From NCBI RefSeq assembly GCF_964204645.1, contig NC_134031.1, positions 16,179,307-16,243,306 of the forward strand: 64,000 nt of DNA, in the 5' to 3' direction. The notes under the pieces are model-generated. The model saw only the letters and a program-made list of their open reading frames with translations. It searched no databases and had not been told where the DNA came from. This document shows, piece by piece, positions 21,531 to 32,013 of the stretch. Both the position numbers and the translations under genes were made by a program. Position 1 is the first letter of the stretch. Every line of letters starts with the position of its first letter. This stretch comes from Tubulanus polymorphus (lineage: Eukaryota > Nemertea > Palaeonemertea > Tubulaniformes > Tubulanidae).

Positions 21531-23268
21531 ATAAAGTTTACAAAACGATTGTAATGAAAACATTGAATGAAAAACCCTTTCATATGATCGGTTTCTGTGA
21601 TTGTGAATGAGTTGATCATACGAATCAATATCAATCAGAAACCATACCTAATTCCACCTTTGTCTAAAAGAATTGTTGAAAGTTGAAACTTTATTTGAAC
21701 GTAATTTTTGACAAAAGCTTCGCCATTTATTGTTACAACATGTCGGATTGTTACGCCATTTATTGTTACAACAAAGGAGGACCTCAATACGGAAGCGATA
21801 AGGGGCCTCGAGATGTCGCGTTCCAACTCGACTAGTCGTCATATTTATGTCGACATACCGCGATATATCGCGTCACGTCGACATGAATATGTCGATATAT
21901 CGTGACGTTTTCACTACAAATTTCGCTTTTTCGCCCATTTTCCACGGGACAAACCGTCATTTGAAGACATGTCTAAATGTAAGATGAGGACACCAGTAAT
22001 ATGACGACTGAGTTTCAAGTCGTCGTGAATATGTCGACTTGTCGCGAGGAAAGTGGTCGAGAAAGCGAAATTTGTCGTGAAAACGTCACGATATGACGAC
22101 ATATTCATGTCGACTTGACACGATATATCACGATATGTCGACATAAATATGGCGACTTGACGAGTTGGAACACGACAACTCGAGGCCCCTTATCGCTTCC
22201 GTACCTAAAGAATATCTAACTCTGCCAACTTGAAAAGACGCAAACTTAAGGATATATTCAAAACCACATAAACACGTTGATAAGACAAATACAAATGACA
22301 AATATTCTGAGACATAAATATGGCGACTTGTCGAGTTTGAATGCGACATCTCGAGGCCCTTTATTTTTTTTTAATATGTCGACTTGTCGCGAGGAAAGTG
22401 GTCGAAAAAATGAAATATGTCGTCAAAACGTCACGATATGTCGACATATTCATGTCGACCTGACGCGATATATCGCGATATGTCGACATAAATATACGGA
22501 AGCGATAAAGGGCCTCGAGATGTCGCGTTCCAACTCGACAAGTCGTCATATTTATGTCCATATATCGCGATATATCGCGTCAAGTCGACATGAATATGTC
22601 GACATATCGTGACGTTTTGACGACATATTGCGTTTTTGCGACCATTTTCCTCGCGACAAGTCGACATATTCATGACGACTTGAAACCCAGTCGTCATATT
22701 AGTGGCGTCCTCATATTACATTTAGACGTGTCTTCAAATGACGGTTTGTCCCGTAGAAAATGGGCGAAAAAGCGAAATTTGTCGTGAAAACGTCACGATA
22801 TGGCGACATATTCATGTCGACTTGACGCGATATATCGCGATATGTCGACATAAATATGACGACTTGTCGAGTTGGAACGCGACATCTCGAGGCCCCTTAT
22901 CGCTTCCGTATAAATATGGCTACTTGTCGAGTTGGAACGCGACAACTCGAGGCCCTTTATCGCTTCCGTAGTTTTGGTATTTCTAACCTTATCTTACTAT
23001 CCCGATAAAACTTTTATCGGGATAGTAAGCAGCAGGAAGCCCCTAAGTAGTTGCTTAATTTCACGAGATGTTTGATTTCTAACTACACTTTGCTGACATT
23101 GATAACGTATACCTATTTTAGGTTGACTGGGTACTCCTGGGACACAAGCCTCTTATGAACAACAAACACATAGCAAAGGATCGCCGGAAAGTTGTCATTA
23201 AATGTCATGGATTATGTGGATTCTGCGCCCCGATTCGACGTGTTATAAAGCTCGAACGTGTCCGTTAA
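20095..23268 (+). CDS. GP4: PAN-GON protein lacking exon 4
   Basis: Exons 20095-20370, 20696-20726, 21245-21522 and 23122-23268. The start is ATG 20095 (MRVFAVILLFS signal peptide); the upstream Met of GP5 is TTG here. The PAN-like motifs (FECVTRC, LCQLSSKL) and the first GON half (NRCKHLVANG, YCYNMSSKAGP, YFSKIRINLD) are intact. Exon 5 reads VDWVLLGHKP and CHGLCGFC, ending in TAA. No DFTFADTSK exon is found between exons 3 and 5, an interval filled by 416-bp elements and a broken extra exon 3. Exon 4 is symmetric (phase 0/0) in the siblings, so splicing exon 3 to 5 stays in frame and would give about 243 aa. It could be a functional short form or a dying gene. Confidence 0.6.
21685..22300 (+). 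pseudogene. Broken extra copy of GP exon 3, split by a 416-bp element
   Basis: The left piece 21685-21787 and right piece 22204-22300 are degraded exon 3 sequence (tttatttgaacg, attgttacaacatgtcg, then cctaaagaatatctaac). The 416-bp element at 21788-22203 is inserted between them and duplicates CCT(C/A)AA. The left piece also holds a short internal duplication. Confidence 0.75.
21788..22203 (-). mobile_element. 416-bp long-inverted-repeat element, copy 1
   Basis: It begins TACGGAAGCGATAAGG and ends with the complement CTTATCGCTTCCGTA. Each arm is about 150 bp, rich in nested 'tgtcgacata' and 'gcgatatatcgc' palindromes, around a unique centre of about 110 bp. The centre is in reverse orientation relative to copies 2-6. 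Flanking 6-mers are CCTCAA and CCTAAA. No transposase is encoded, so it is non-autonomous. Confidence 0.9.
22303..22970. mobile_element. Truncated 416-type copy hosting a nested complete copy
   Basis: Fragments at 22303-22494 and 22911-22970 are 416-element sequence, rearranged and partly deleted (a second fragment begins at about 22377 after a T-run). The complete copy at 22495-22910 lies inside and duplicates the host's own TAAATA. Confidence 0.8.
22495..22910 (+). mobile_element. 416-bp long-inverted-repeat element, copy 2 (nested)
   Basis: Exactly 416 bp from TACGGAAG to CTTCCGTA, flanked by TAAATA at 22489-22494 and 22911-22916. The target is the 'cataaatatgg' segment of an older copy of the same element. 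Confidence 0.92.
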
Positions 23269-23391
23269 TCCCTAGAAATTCAAGGATTTGCCCATTTAAT
23301 TGGGGGAGGGGGTTACTGAATTTTGGTACAAAGTGGTACATGGGGGATGGGGGTCAGCAAAAAATGTACGTACTTTGAGGGAGGGGGTATT

Positions 23392-24176
23392 TATGGTGGC
23401 TGATTCAGGTCATGTAATAAAAAAATCATAAACGTTACAAATTTTTTTTTGCTGACGCTTAAAAGTCGTTTTATTGCGCAATAAAACGAGAAAAAGTCGT
23501 TTTATCGCGCGATAAATCGAACTTTTTCGTTTTATTGCCACGTTAAAACGAAAAATAGCGCGATAAAACGAAAATTTAACGCAATGAAATGATTTTTTAT
23601 TCGTTTTACATCGTGATAAAACGAAAGAACAAATTCCGTTTTCTCCATTTTTCGTTTTAACGTGGCAATAAAACGAAAAAGTTCGTTTTATCGCGCTATA
23701 AAACGACTTTTTCTCGTTTTATCGCGCAGTAAAACGACTTTTTCTCGTTTTAACCCGGTAATTTTCGTTTTATCGCGCTATTTTTCGTTTAAACGTGGCA
23801 ATAAAACGAAAAAGTTCGTTTTATCGCGCAATAGAACGACTTTTTCTCGTTTTAACGCGGTAATTTTCGTTTTATCGCGCCATTTTTCGTTTTAACGTGG
23901 CAATAAAACGAAAAAGTTCGTTTTATCGCGCGATAAAACGACTTTTTCTCGTTTTATCGCGCAGTAAAACGACTTTTTCTCGTTTTAACCCGGTAATTTT
24001 CGTTTTATCGCGCCATTTTTCGTTTTAACGTGGCAATAAAACGAAAAAGTTCGTTTTATCGCGCGATAAAACGACTTTTTCTCGTTGAATTGCGCGATAA
24101 AACGACTTTTAGGCGTCTGTAAAAAAAAATTGCATCATTTGTGATTTTTTTTACATGGCCCGAATCAGCCACCATA
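23392..24176. mobile_element. TIR element swollen by an internal minisatellite
   Basis: The termini TATGGTGGCTGATTC and GAATCAGCCACCATA begin inverted arms of about 70 bp that include 'gacgc(c/t)taaaagtc'. The flanking 6-mers are GGTATT at 23386-23391 and 24177-24182. The interior of about 650 bp is an imperfect tandem array built from 'aaaacg', 'ttcgttttatcgcgc' and 'cgttttaacgtggcaataaa' pieces in both polarities. A 213-bp relative without the array is at 61821-62033. Confidence 0.88.
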
Positions 24177-24555
24177 GGTATTAATCAATCTTGGTACGTA
24201 CTTTATGCACCAAAACTCAAATGAAAATAGCCGATACTGGTGTTTTACTGGTGTTTTTCAACTGGGAATTCCCCATACCAGGTACCGGTATCGATCTTAT
24301 ACACGCACTTGTTGGAATCAGGTATTTATATTTTTTTTGTATTTTGTTTTTATTTGTGTTCTTTGCATCAATATAATTTGGGGGGTGGCCATGGTACGTA
24401 CCTATGAGGGGGTCAGTGTATTTGGTACAAAGGTGGTACAAGGGGGAGGGGAGTCAGAAAAACGGGAGATTTTGAGGTACGTAATTTCTGAACGCTCCCT
24501 TATCGCATCTTAACTTACTTTTTGGAACCACGTCTTACTGGAATACGGGTCATAA

Positions 24556-25485
24556 TACCTCCGCCCAAAATACCTCCACCCAAATATCCCACACCCAGAA
24601 TCCCTCCGCCCAGAATACCCTCATATGTGTCCAAAATACCTCCCGGCCTTGATCCAGTGGGTTTATGCCTGAAGGACAAAAATTAGGAACGTATTAGTGA
24701 TACAATTTTTAGAAGGAATGTTTGGTCCCCCCGAAGTAAAAATTTGCAGGCCATACTCATTGTTGAAATAAACCAAAGTTCTATAGTTTAAAAGTAGTTA
24801 ATTGGGCAAAACAAAGTAAAACGTTAATTTCAGTATATTGTTAGAAGAACATTGTTGCAGTTGAATGGAAATGAACTGAATTCAGTGTGTATACCGCAAT
24901 TCAGTACATTGTTTTCTTAGAATATAGGACTAATTAATATTATATAATCTAAATATTGAGATGGAAAGATACATAATATCCGTGTATGATGATAACAAGA
25001 GAAATCCCACAATAATGAAGCCAATGATGAAAAGTTTTTATATCAAAATGATTATATTCAAGAGCAACGTTTCGGCTAAATGCTTTAAGCCATCATCAGG
25101 CGTCAATCTAAGTATTGATTTGTTTCCTATATTGTTTCCAGAGAAATCTAGTATTAGATTTAAGACATATGATAAACTAATTAATATTCTATAATCCAGA
25201 TCTCGTTGTTTGTACAAATCAAAGAGGAATGATTATACAGTTAATATCCAACAACACGTGAACTGGATTCACTGGATTCTCTAGAAACTGTACCGTATTA
25301 TACCGTAGTACATTATGGTCCTATACATGTAAAAATATAGTCGATATTGGTGGTACTTTATACATCTAAACAATAGAATTATAGTATCTTTTCTTAAATT
25401 CTGGGTGGAGGTATTTTGGACACATATGAGGGTATTCTGGGTGGAGGGATTCTTCTGGGTGTGGGATATTTGGGCGGCGGTATTG
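24556..25485. repeat. About 90-bp inverted repeats flanking an AT-rich core
   Basis: The left arm (about 24556-24652) carries 'cccaaatatcccacaccc' and 'cctcatatgtgtccaaaa'. The right arm (about 25395-25485) is its complement with small gaps. The core of about 740 bp has no convincing gene. It could be a foldback element or a larger element with degraded ends; no target duplication was confirmed. Confidence 0.65.
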
Positions 25486-26295
25486 GACGTTTCCCCATTT
25501 CAACGAATCTTTTTTTGTTTCCAGACCGCTGGGTTTGAGTAGAATTTTCGCATTCGGGTGTCGAGTTTAATCCTCCAATGTTCTGTCACCCATTCACTTC
25601 TTGCCTTACGTACATTTTTGAGCCATAAGTATTATGACACAGCGGAAATAGTTGTAAGTTTTCACAAATTTGTTATTTCTCTTATTTCTGTATGATAAAC
25701 TGTAATTTCAACTCCTAAATGTAAACCTTTTATGCCGTTTTCTTGCGTTTAGGCGTTTCTTTGGCATGAAATTTGGTCTAGTTTGTTTTATATCTACCGT
25801 AAATTTAATGTGCTTGTAATCTGCTGTAAATTTTGCACACAACGAAATTGAAATAAGAATTTTGTCTGTAATTAATAATAGTCTGGAGTTATCTGGTTAC
25901 GTAACTATTTTGTTATGAAATACATTCTTATTATTGCCGTTTTTGTAATTTTGTGTAGTAGTCAACTACTTTCGACGTTCGATTTCTAGATTCATTAAAC
26001 AGGTCCGTTAACTAACCACCGCTGGTTGTTTGTCTGTCTGGTTTGTAGTTCGTTTGTCGTTGGTGTTGTTTGGTTCGTCCCATATCGGTGGAGACCTCGA
26101 TCATATTTTCGAATGCAAAAACGCGTTCGATGCCAATCTCAGAAAAATCCCATCCCCTCCTATATATACATCAATGAGTCATCAAATATGCAAGCCACTC
26201 TGGGCCACTTCAAGTCCAGTATAGCGTGGAATAGTTCCCCGCTCAAAGATACATTTTTAGAAAAGGAATAATTCGGCTTCGAAATACTTTTCAAG

Positions 26296-26905
26296 ACAAA
26301 CCGACAAACCGACATACCGACAAACCGACGAACCGACATACTCGTAGTCCCTCGATCCAGCCACGGATAATCCACGGAAAAACCCTGTCCCTCGATCCTA
26401 GCCACATTTTATAAGGGTAATCCACGCAACCACGCCGCCCCTCGATCCTAGCCACTTTATATGAGGGCAATCGGCGGGTAATCCACCCATATACCCAGCC
26501 CCTCGATCCCAGCCACTTTATATAAGGGTAATCCATGCACCACACAGCCCCTCGATCTCAGCCAATTTATACAAGGGTAATCCAGGTATATACCCAGCCC
26601 CTCGATCCCAGCCACTTTATATAAGTGTAATCCACGCACGGATTTGTCGGTTCGTCGGTATGCCGGTTTTTCGGTTCGTCGGTTTTTCGGTATGTCGGTT
26701 TGTCGGTTCGTCGGTTTTTCGGTATGTCGGTTTGTCGGTTGGTCGGTTTGTCGGTTCGTCGGTTTGTCGGTATGTCGGTTTTTCAGTATGTCGGTTCGTC
26801 GGTTCGTCGGTTGGTCGGTTTGTCGGTATGTCGGTTCGTCGGTACGTCGGTTTGTCGGTTTGTCGGTTCGTCGGTTCGTCGGTTTGTCGGTATGTCGGTA
26901 TGTTC
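26296..26905. repeat. Octamer arrays of opposite polarity around a 50-60 bp minisatellite
   Basis: At 26296-26340 the array reads as 'aaaccgac' units. At 26640-26905 it reads as the complementary 'gtcggttt/c' and 'gtcggtat' units. Between them lie about six units of 50-60 bp, each starting 'ccctcgatcc' and containing 'agccactttata' and 'gtaatcca'. Open frames across it are products of the short period and are not genes. Confidence 0.85.
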
Positions 26906-27209
26906 GCACGTCCCTATGGCGTAATGTCGTAAGATTCAACCAGTCCAATATTGGCGGATTAATTCCAAATACCAGTCCAATGTGATAAGTCTCTGCTGGA
27001 ACTATTTAATGCTATAATGGACTTGAGCCATGACGTTCACACGATACAATATTATCATAGACGGGAAAAATCAATAATATTTCTTCGATAGTCGACGTTA
27101 GTTCGTGCAGAGATGCCCCAACTGAATGGATAAACAGTATTCGTATCCACCAGTGCGCTGGTAGTGGTAAACTTCGCCTTAGATGAAACTCCTTCGTCTA
27201 AACAACAAA

Positions 27210-30200
27210 ATGCGAGTTTTCGCTGTCATTTTACTCTTTTCGGTGATTCACTGTTCAGTTTCTAAGATAAGTCAACATTTCGGAGCGTCGTCGAATTCTG
27301 CAGTACGCGGGCCGTATATTGCCGAGCACAGGAACATTTCCAACTTCGAATGCGTCACGAGATGTTTGAAAAGAAAAGTTTGTTTATCATTTAATGTTAA
27401 TGAAACTTTGTGTCAGTTGAGTTCAAAATTACCAGATGGAGCCGTGGATTTGCGAGTAAAAGACGGTACTATATTTCAATTCAGGGTAAGTTGTAAGAAA
27501 GCGAAATTCGTTTCTTGAATCAAAGACCAAATAGTTAATTTATCTAGTTTCATCTTAACGGCAAAGAAAGATATTATTTCCATCTTTTCACATTATCTTA
27601 ATTTATATACAGCTTAAATGAATGTGCAGCTTTTATTCAGGTAGACAATTTTGTTTTACAATTTTGTTTGGTTTTGCTGTTAAACAATGCAAATCAGTTG
27701 AACGGGATCTAACGGACTTGAATAGAAGATTTGAAGGATTCGAAGAGCGAAATCTGGACGCAGATTTCTCTTTTTTGCTATTACGGTTGAATACGATTTT
27801 TTCAACTCATTTCAGTGTGCTGGTGATATATATTGTAACCGATATGGTAAGTGTGCTTTGTCATCTTTTCAAAGCATTAATATGCACAAACCTCTATTTA
27901 CTGATGAGGAAAAAACAAACAGCAATGTCAATAATTCTAACGCCAGTCGAGTTGAGGTTTCCGGAGAAGTATGAATAGGTATCGTGATTTCGAGTGGCAA
28001 CCGGTATTCTTATGAATTTCCCTTCTGGCTATCGTAAATATACGGAAGCGATAAAGGGCCTCGAGTTGTCGCGTTCCGACTCGACAAGTCGCCATATTTA
28101 TGTCGATATATCGCGTCAAGTCGACATGAATATGTCGACATATCGTGACGTTTTCACGACAAATTTCGCTTTTTTACGGAAGCGATAAGGGGCCTCGAGA
28201 TGTCGCGTTCCAACTCGACAAGTCGTCATATTTATGTCGACATACCGCGATATATCGCGTCAAGTCGACATGAATATGTCGATATATCGTGACGTTTTGA
28301 CGACATATTTCGTTTTCTCGACCATTTTCCTCGCGACAAGTCGACATATTCATGACGACTTGAAACTCAGTCGTCATATTACTGGCGTCCTCATCTTACA
28401 TTTAGTCATGTCTTCAAATGACGGCTTGTCCCGTGGAAAATGAGCGAAAAAGCGAAATTTGTCGTGAAAACGTCACGATATGTCGACATATTCATGACGA
28501 CTTGACACGATATATCGCGATATATCGACATAAATATGGCGACTTGTCGACTTTGAACGCGACAACTCGAGGCCCCTTATCGCTTCCGTACTTTTTCGCC
28601 CATTTTGCACGGGACTACGGAAGCGATAAGGGGCCTCGAGATGTCGCGTTCCAACTCGACAAGTCGTCATATTTATGTCGACATACCGCGATATATCGCA
28701 TCAAGTCGACATGAATATGTCGATATATCGTGACGTTTTGACGACATATCTCGTTCTCTCGACCACTTTCCTCGCGACAAGTCGACATATTCACGACGAC
28801 TTGAAACTCAGTCGTCATTTCACTGGTGTCCTCATCTTACATTTAGACATGTCTTCAAATGACGGCTTGTCCCGTGGAAAATGGGCGAAAAAGCGAAATT
28901 TCTCGTGAAAACGTCCCGATATGTCGACATATTCATGTCGACTTGATGCGATATATCGCGATATATCGACATAAATATGGCGACTTGTCGAGTTGGTACG
29001 CGACATCTCGAGGCCCCTTATCGCTTCCGTACGGGACAAGCCGTCATTTGAAGACACGTCGAAATGTAAGATGAGGACGCCAGTGATATGACGACTGAGT
29101 TTCAAGTCGTCATGAATATGTCAACTTGTCGCGAGGAAAGTGGTCGAGAAAACGAAATATGTCGTCAAAACGTCACGATATATCGACATATTCATGTCGA
29201 CTTGATGCGATATATCGCGATATATCGACATAAATATGGCGACTTGTCGAGTTGGTACGCGACATCTCGAGGCCCCTTATCGCTTCCGTACGGGACAAGC
29301 CGTCATTTGAAGACACGTCGAAATGTAAGATGAGGACGCCAGTGATATGACGACTGAGTTTCAAGTCGTCATGAATATGTCAACTTGTCGCGAGGAAAGT
29401 GGTCGAGAAAACGAAATATGTCGTCAAAACGTCACGATATATCGACATATTCATGTCGACTTGACGCGATATATCGCGGTATGTCGACATAAATATGACG
29501 ACTTGTCGAGTTGGAACGCGACATCTCGAGGCCCCTTATCGCTTCCGTATAAATTGGTTAAAACGATGTCCTAAAATGCGAGCTCATTCAGTCCCAACCA
29601 ACGGATGAAAAAGTTATGCATCGATTGGTGTGAGCGGGAACCTCATCATCGAGATATCAAGAATCTGCAGTGTAGAAATAGGATAAACCAGAAAATATTG
29701 TACAAATTTGAATTTTGAGTCGAATATCAGTTGTTCAAAAGTGTTGTTTCGGCTTTGAATGAACTCTTATTCACGATGAGTGCCTTCATTTTTGTAGATA
29801 TTCGCCTGTTTCCCAACCGTTGTAAACATTTAGTCGCTAATGGTATCACGGAGGATGGCACTTATCAACTTTATTTGAACGGTATTTTTAAAGAAAGCGT
29901 CGCCATTTATTGTTACAACATGTCGTCGAAAGCAGGACCTAAAGAATATCTAACTCTGCCAGCTGGAAAAGGCGCTAACTACGCGATTACATCAAAACCT
30001 AACATAAATCCTTACAGACGTTATTACGATATGTATTCGGAATCCTATTTCAGTAAAATTCGCCTTAATCTTGACGTGAGTATATCATAATATATAGTTA
30101 ACTAAACGATTCTGTCATTATTACAAAAATATACGGAAGCGATAAAGGGCCTCGAGTTGTCGCGTTCCAACTCGACAAGTCGCCATATTTATGTCGACAT

Positions 30201-31716
30201 ACCGCGATATATCGCGTCAGGTCGACATGAATATGTCGATATATCGTGACGTTTTGACGACATATTTCGTTTTCTCGACCACTTTCCTCGCAACAAGTCG
30301 ACATATTCATGACGACTTGAAACTCAGTCGTCATATCACTGGCGTCCTCATCTTACATTTAGACGTTTCTTCAAATGACGGCTTGTCCCGTGGAAAATGG
30401 GCAAAAAAGCGAAATTTGTTGTTAAAACGTCACGATAGGTCGACGTATTCATGTCGACTTGACGCGATATATTGCGATATATCGACATAAATATAGCGAC
30501 TTGTCGAATTGGAACGCGACATCTCGAGTCCCTTTATCGCTTCCGTACTTCCGTAAAAATGGGAACAATGAATGAAAACGTTTTCATATAATCGGTTCCT
30601 ATGATTTTGAATGATTCGATTGTATGAGTAAAAAGAATCAGAACCTTCGTACGGAAGCGATAAAGGGCCTCGAGATGTCGCGTTCCAACTCGACAAGTCG
30701 CTATATTTATGTCGATATACCGCGATGTATCGCGTCAAGTCGACATGAATATGTCGATATATCTTGACGTTTTGACGACATATTTCGCTTTCTCGACCAC
30801 TTTCCTCGCGACAAGTCGACATATTCATGACGACTTACAACTCAGTCGTCATATTACTGGTGTCCTCATCTTACATTTAGACATGTCTTCAAATGACGGC
30901 TTGTCCCGTGGGTAATGGGCAAAAAAGCGAAATTTGTCGCGAAAACGTCACGATATGTCGACATATTCATGTCGACTTGACGCGATATATCGCGATATGT
31001 CGACATAAATATGGCGACTTGTCGAGTTTGAACGCGACAACTCGAGGCCCTTTATCGCTTCCGTACCTTCGTCTAAAAAAACTTCTCAAAACGTTGAAAT
31101 GCCAATGTTATTTTTGCGCTCCAGACACTATATGTCATTAACGACGATTTCACGTTCGCGGACACGTCAAAACGGTTGGCCAAACGTCCATCCAACTGGA
31201 AACCAGCGAGGTACGGCGAGGCCAAGTCGTGCAGCAAAACTGATGGAGCTGCGCGTATAAACTTGTCTGGTACAGGATACCGAATTGCTCCCGGTGTGAG
31301 TAAATAGTAATTATCAGCTATTCATTTTTCAATTTCGTTTCATTGAAATTCCAGAAAACACAGAAAAATTCTATGTTGTATACCTAATACGCGCGCTAAT
31401 CATCTTTTTATTATATCTATTCATTTTTCAATTTCCATGTTATCAAAATTCTCCTGTACACCGAAGAAATATATCTGTATGACTTTTCATGCTCGCTGAC
31501 TTCGGGTGAAAGTTATCTAGCGGTCGATTTCTAGAAATCTGCAATGATATAGACATGTATTCATCAATTCAGATTGACTGGAAGGCTTCTGGATACGCTA
31601 ACGTCATCGCAGAGAAAAGAATATGGGCAAACCGTCAAAATGTATTACTTAAATGCCGTGCTTGGTGTGGAGGTTGTTCGCCGACCAAACGACTGAAACT
31701 CGAACGAATCCGATAA
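27210..31716 (+). CDS. GP5: secreted PAN-like + GON-domain protein, intact
   Basis: Exons 27210-27485, 27816-27846, 29798-30075, 31125-31295 and 31573-31716, with phases 0,1,0,0. The product is about 299 aa. The start MRVFAVILLFS is shared with GP4; an in-frame ATG at 27183 would add nine residues. The PAN-like part has FECVTRC and LCQLSSKL, and exon 2 is CAGDIYCNRY. The GON part has NRCKHLVANGITEDG, YCYNMSSKAGP, YFSKIRLNLD, DFTFADTSK, RINLSGTGY and CRAWCGGCSP. The donors after exons 3 and 4 are GTGAGT. Introns 2 and 3 hold five complete 416-bp elements, yet all exons and borders remain clean. Exon 1 differs from GP4 by very few bases. Confidence 0.87.
28175..28590 (+). mobile_element. 416-bp long-inverted-repeat element, copy 3 (nested)
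   Basis: 416 bp from TACGGAAG to CTTCCGTA, inserted into the 'cgctttttcgccc' segment of the host element. The duplicated sequence is CTTTTT, with one T shared at the left edge. Confidence 0.88.
28616..29031 (+). mobile_element. 416-bp long-inverted-repeat element, copy 4 (nested)
   Basis: 416 bp with a perfect CGGGAC duplication at 28610-28615 and 29032-29037. The target is the central 'cacgggacaagcc' part of the host element. Confidence 0.92.
30132..30547 (+). mobile_element. 416-bp long-inverted-repeat element, copy 5
   Basis: 416 bp in GP5 intron 3. The right tip CTTCCGTA is repeated once more at 30548-30555. Flanking 6-mers are AAAATA (30126-30131) and AAAATG (30556-30561). Confidence 0.88.
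30650..31065 (+). mobile_element. 416-bp long-inverted-repeat element, copy 6
   Basis: 416 bp in GP5 intron 3, flanked by a perfect CCTTCG duplication at 30644-30649 and 31066-31071. It ends about 60 bases before exon 4. Confidence 0.92.
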
Positions 31717-32013
31717 CCATCGAATCCAAACTTATGATTCGAATAAGCTACAGCTACTAGACTAGACGCCATTTTGATAGGGTACTGTTGTCGTGTAATT
31801 GTTGAGTCATTCTCTTCTCCTTTTTTAAAACTAATTTGTGACGCGTGGCATATTTCATTGGGACATGGATGGATTTTGACAGTTTTAGCACCCTTCAAAC
31901 CGTGTAAATTTCTATAGTTATCAGTCATGTAAATTTATGTCTCTAATTCGCAACAATGCGATACGAAAGCGATATAAAAACCTGTGTTAATGAGATCGGT
32001 GTAGAATGATGTC

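Larger units (their letters stand above)
28041..29549. mobile_element. Nested cluster of 416-type elements in GP5 intron 2
   Basis: A host copy starts at 28041. It is split by complete copies at 28175-28590 and 28616-29031 and ends at 29290, so the host itself would be 406 bp, with a 10-bp internal deletion. Its last 259 bp are then repeated in tandem at 29291-29549. The outer flanks are TAAATA and TAAATT. The paralogous spot in copy A (about 20908-20917) is empty. Confidence 0.88.
25538..30085. repeat. Segmental duplication, copy B (contains GP5 exons 1-3)
   Basis: Matches copy A at 19274-21530 from its first base through GP exon 3. It is interrupted by about 850 bp at 26190-27040 and by a nested 416-type cluster at 28041-29549. 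The uninterrupted copy A therefore gives an empty site for both insertions. Confidence 0.85.

Noticed and set aside
23662-23895. Frame reading FSRFNPVIFVLSR repeats
   Set aside because: It is a product of the minisatellite inside the TIR element at 23392-24176.
26291-26985. Long frames reading RFVGSSVCR or NRRTDKPT repeats
   Set aside because: They come from the octamer arrays, are open in several frames on both strands, and lack unique protein sequence.
21788-31065. Many open frames with repeated MSTCREESG- or TSRHIYVDIS-like words
   Set aside because: They are translations of the 416-bp element in several frames and both strands. They follow element boundaries, not gene signals.
21788-31065. 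Regularly repeated palindromic blocks resembling a CRISPR array
   Set aside because: The repeats are 416-bp inverted-repeat elements with target duplications in animal introns, with no short repeat and spacer pattern.
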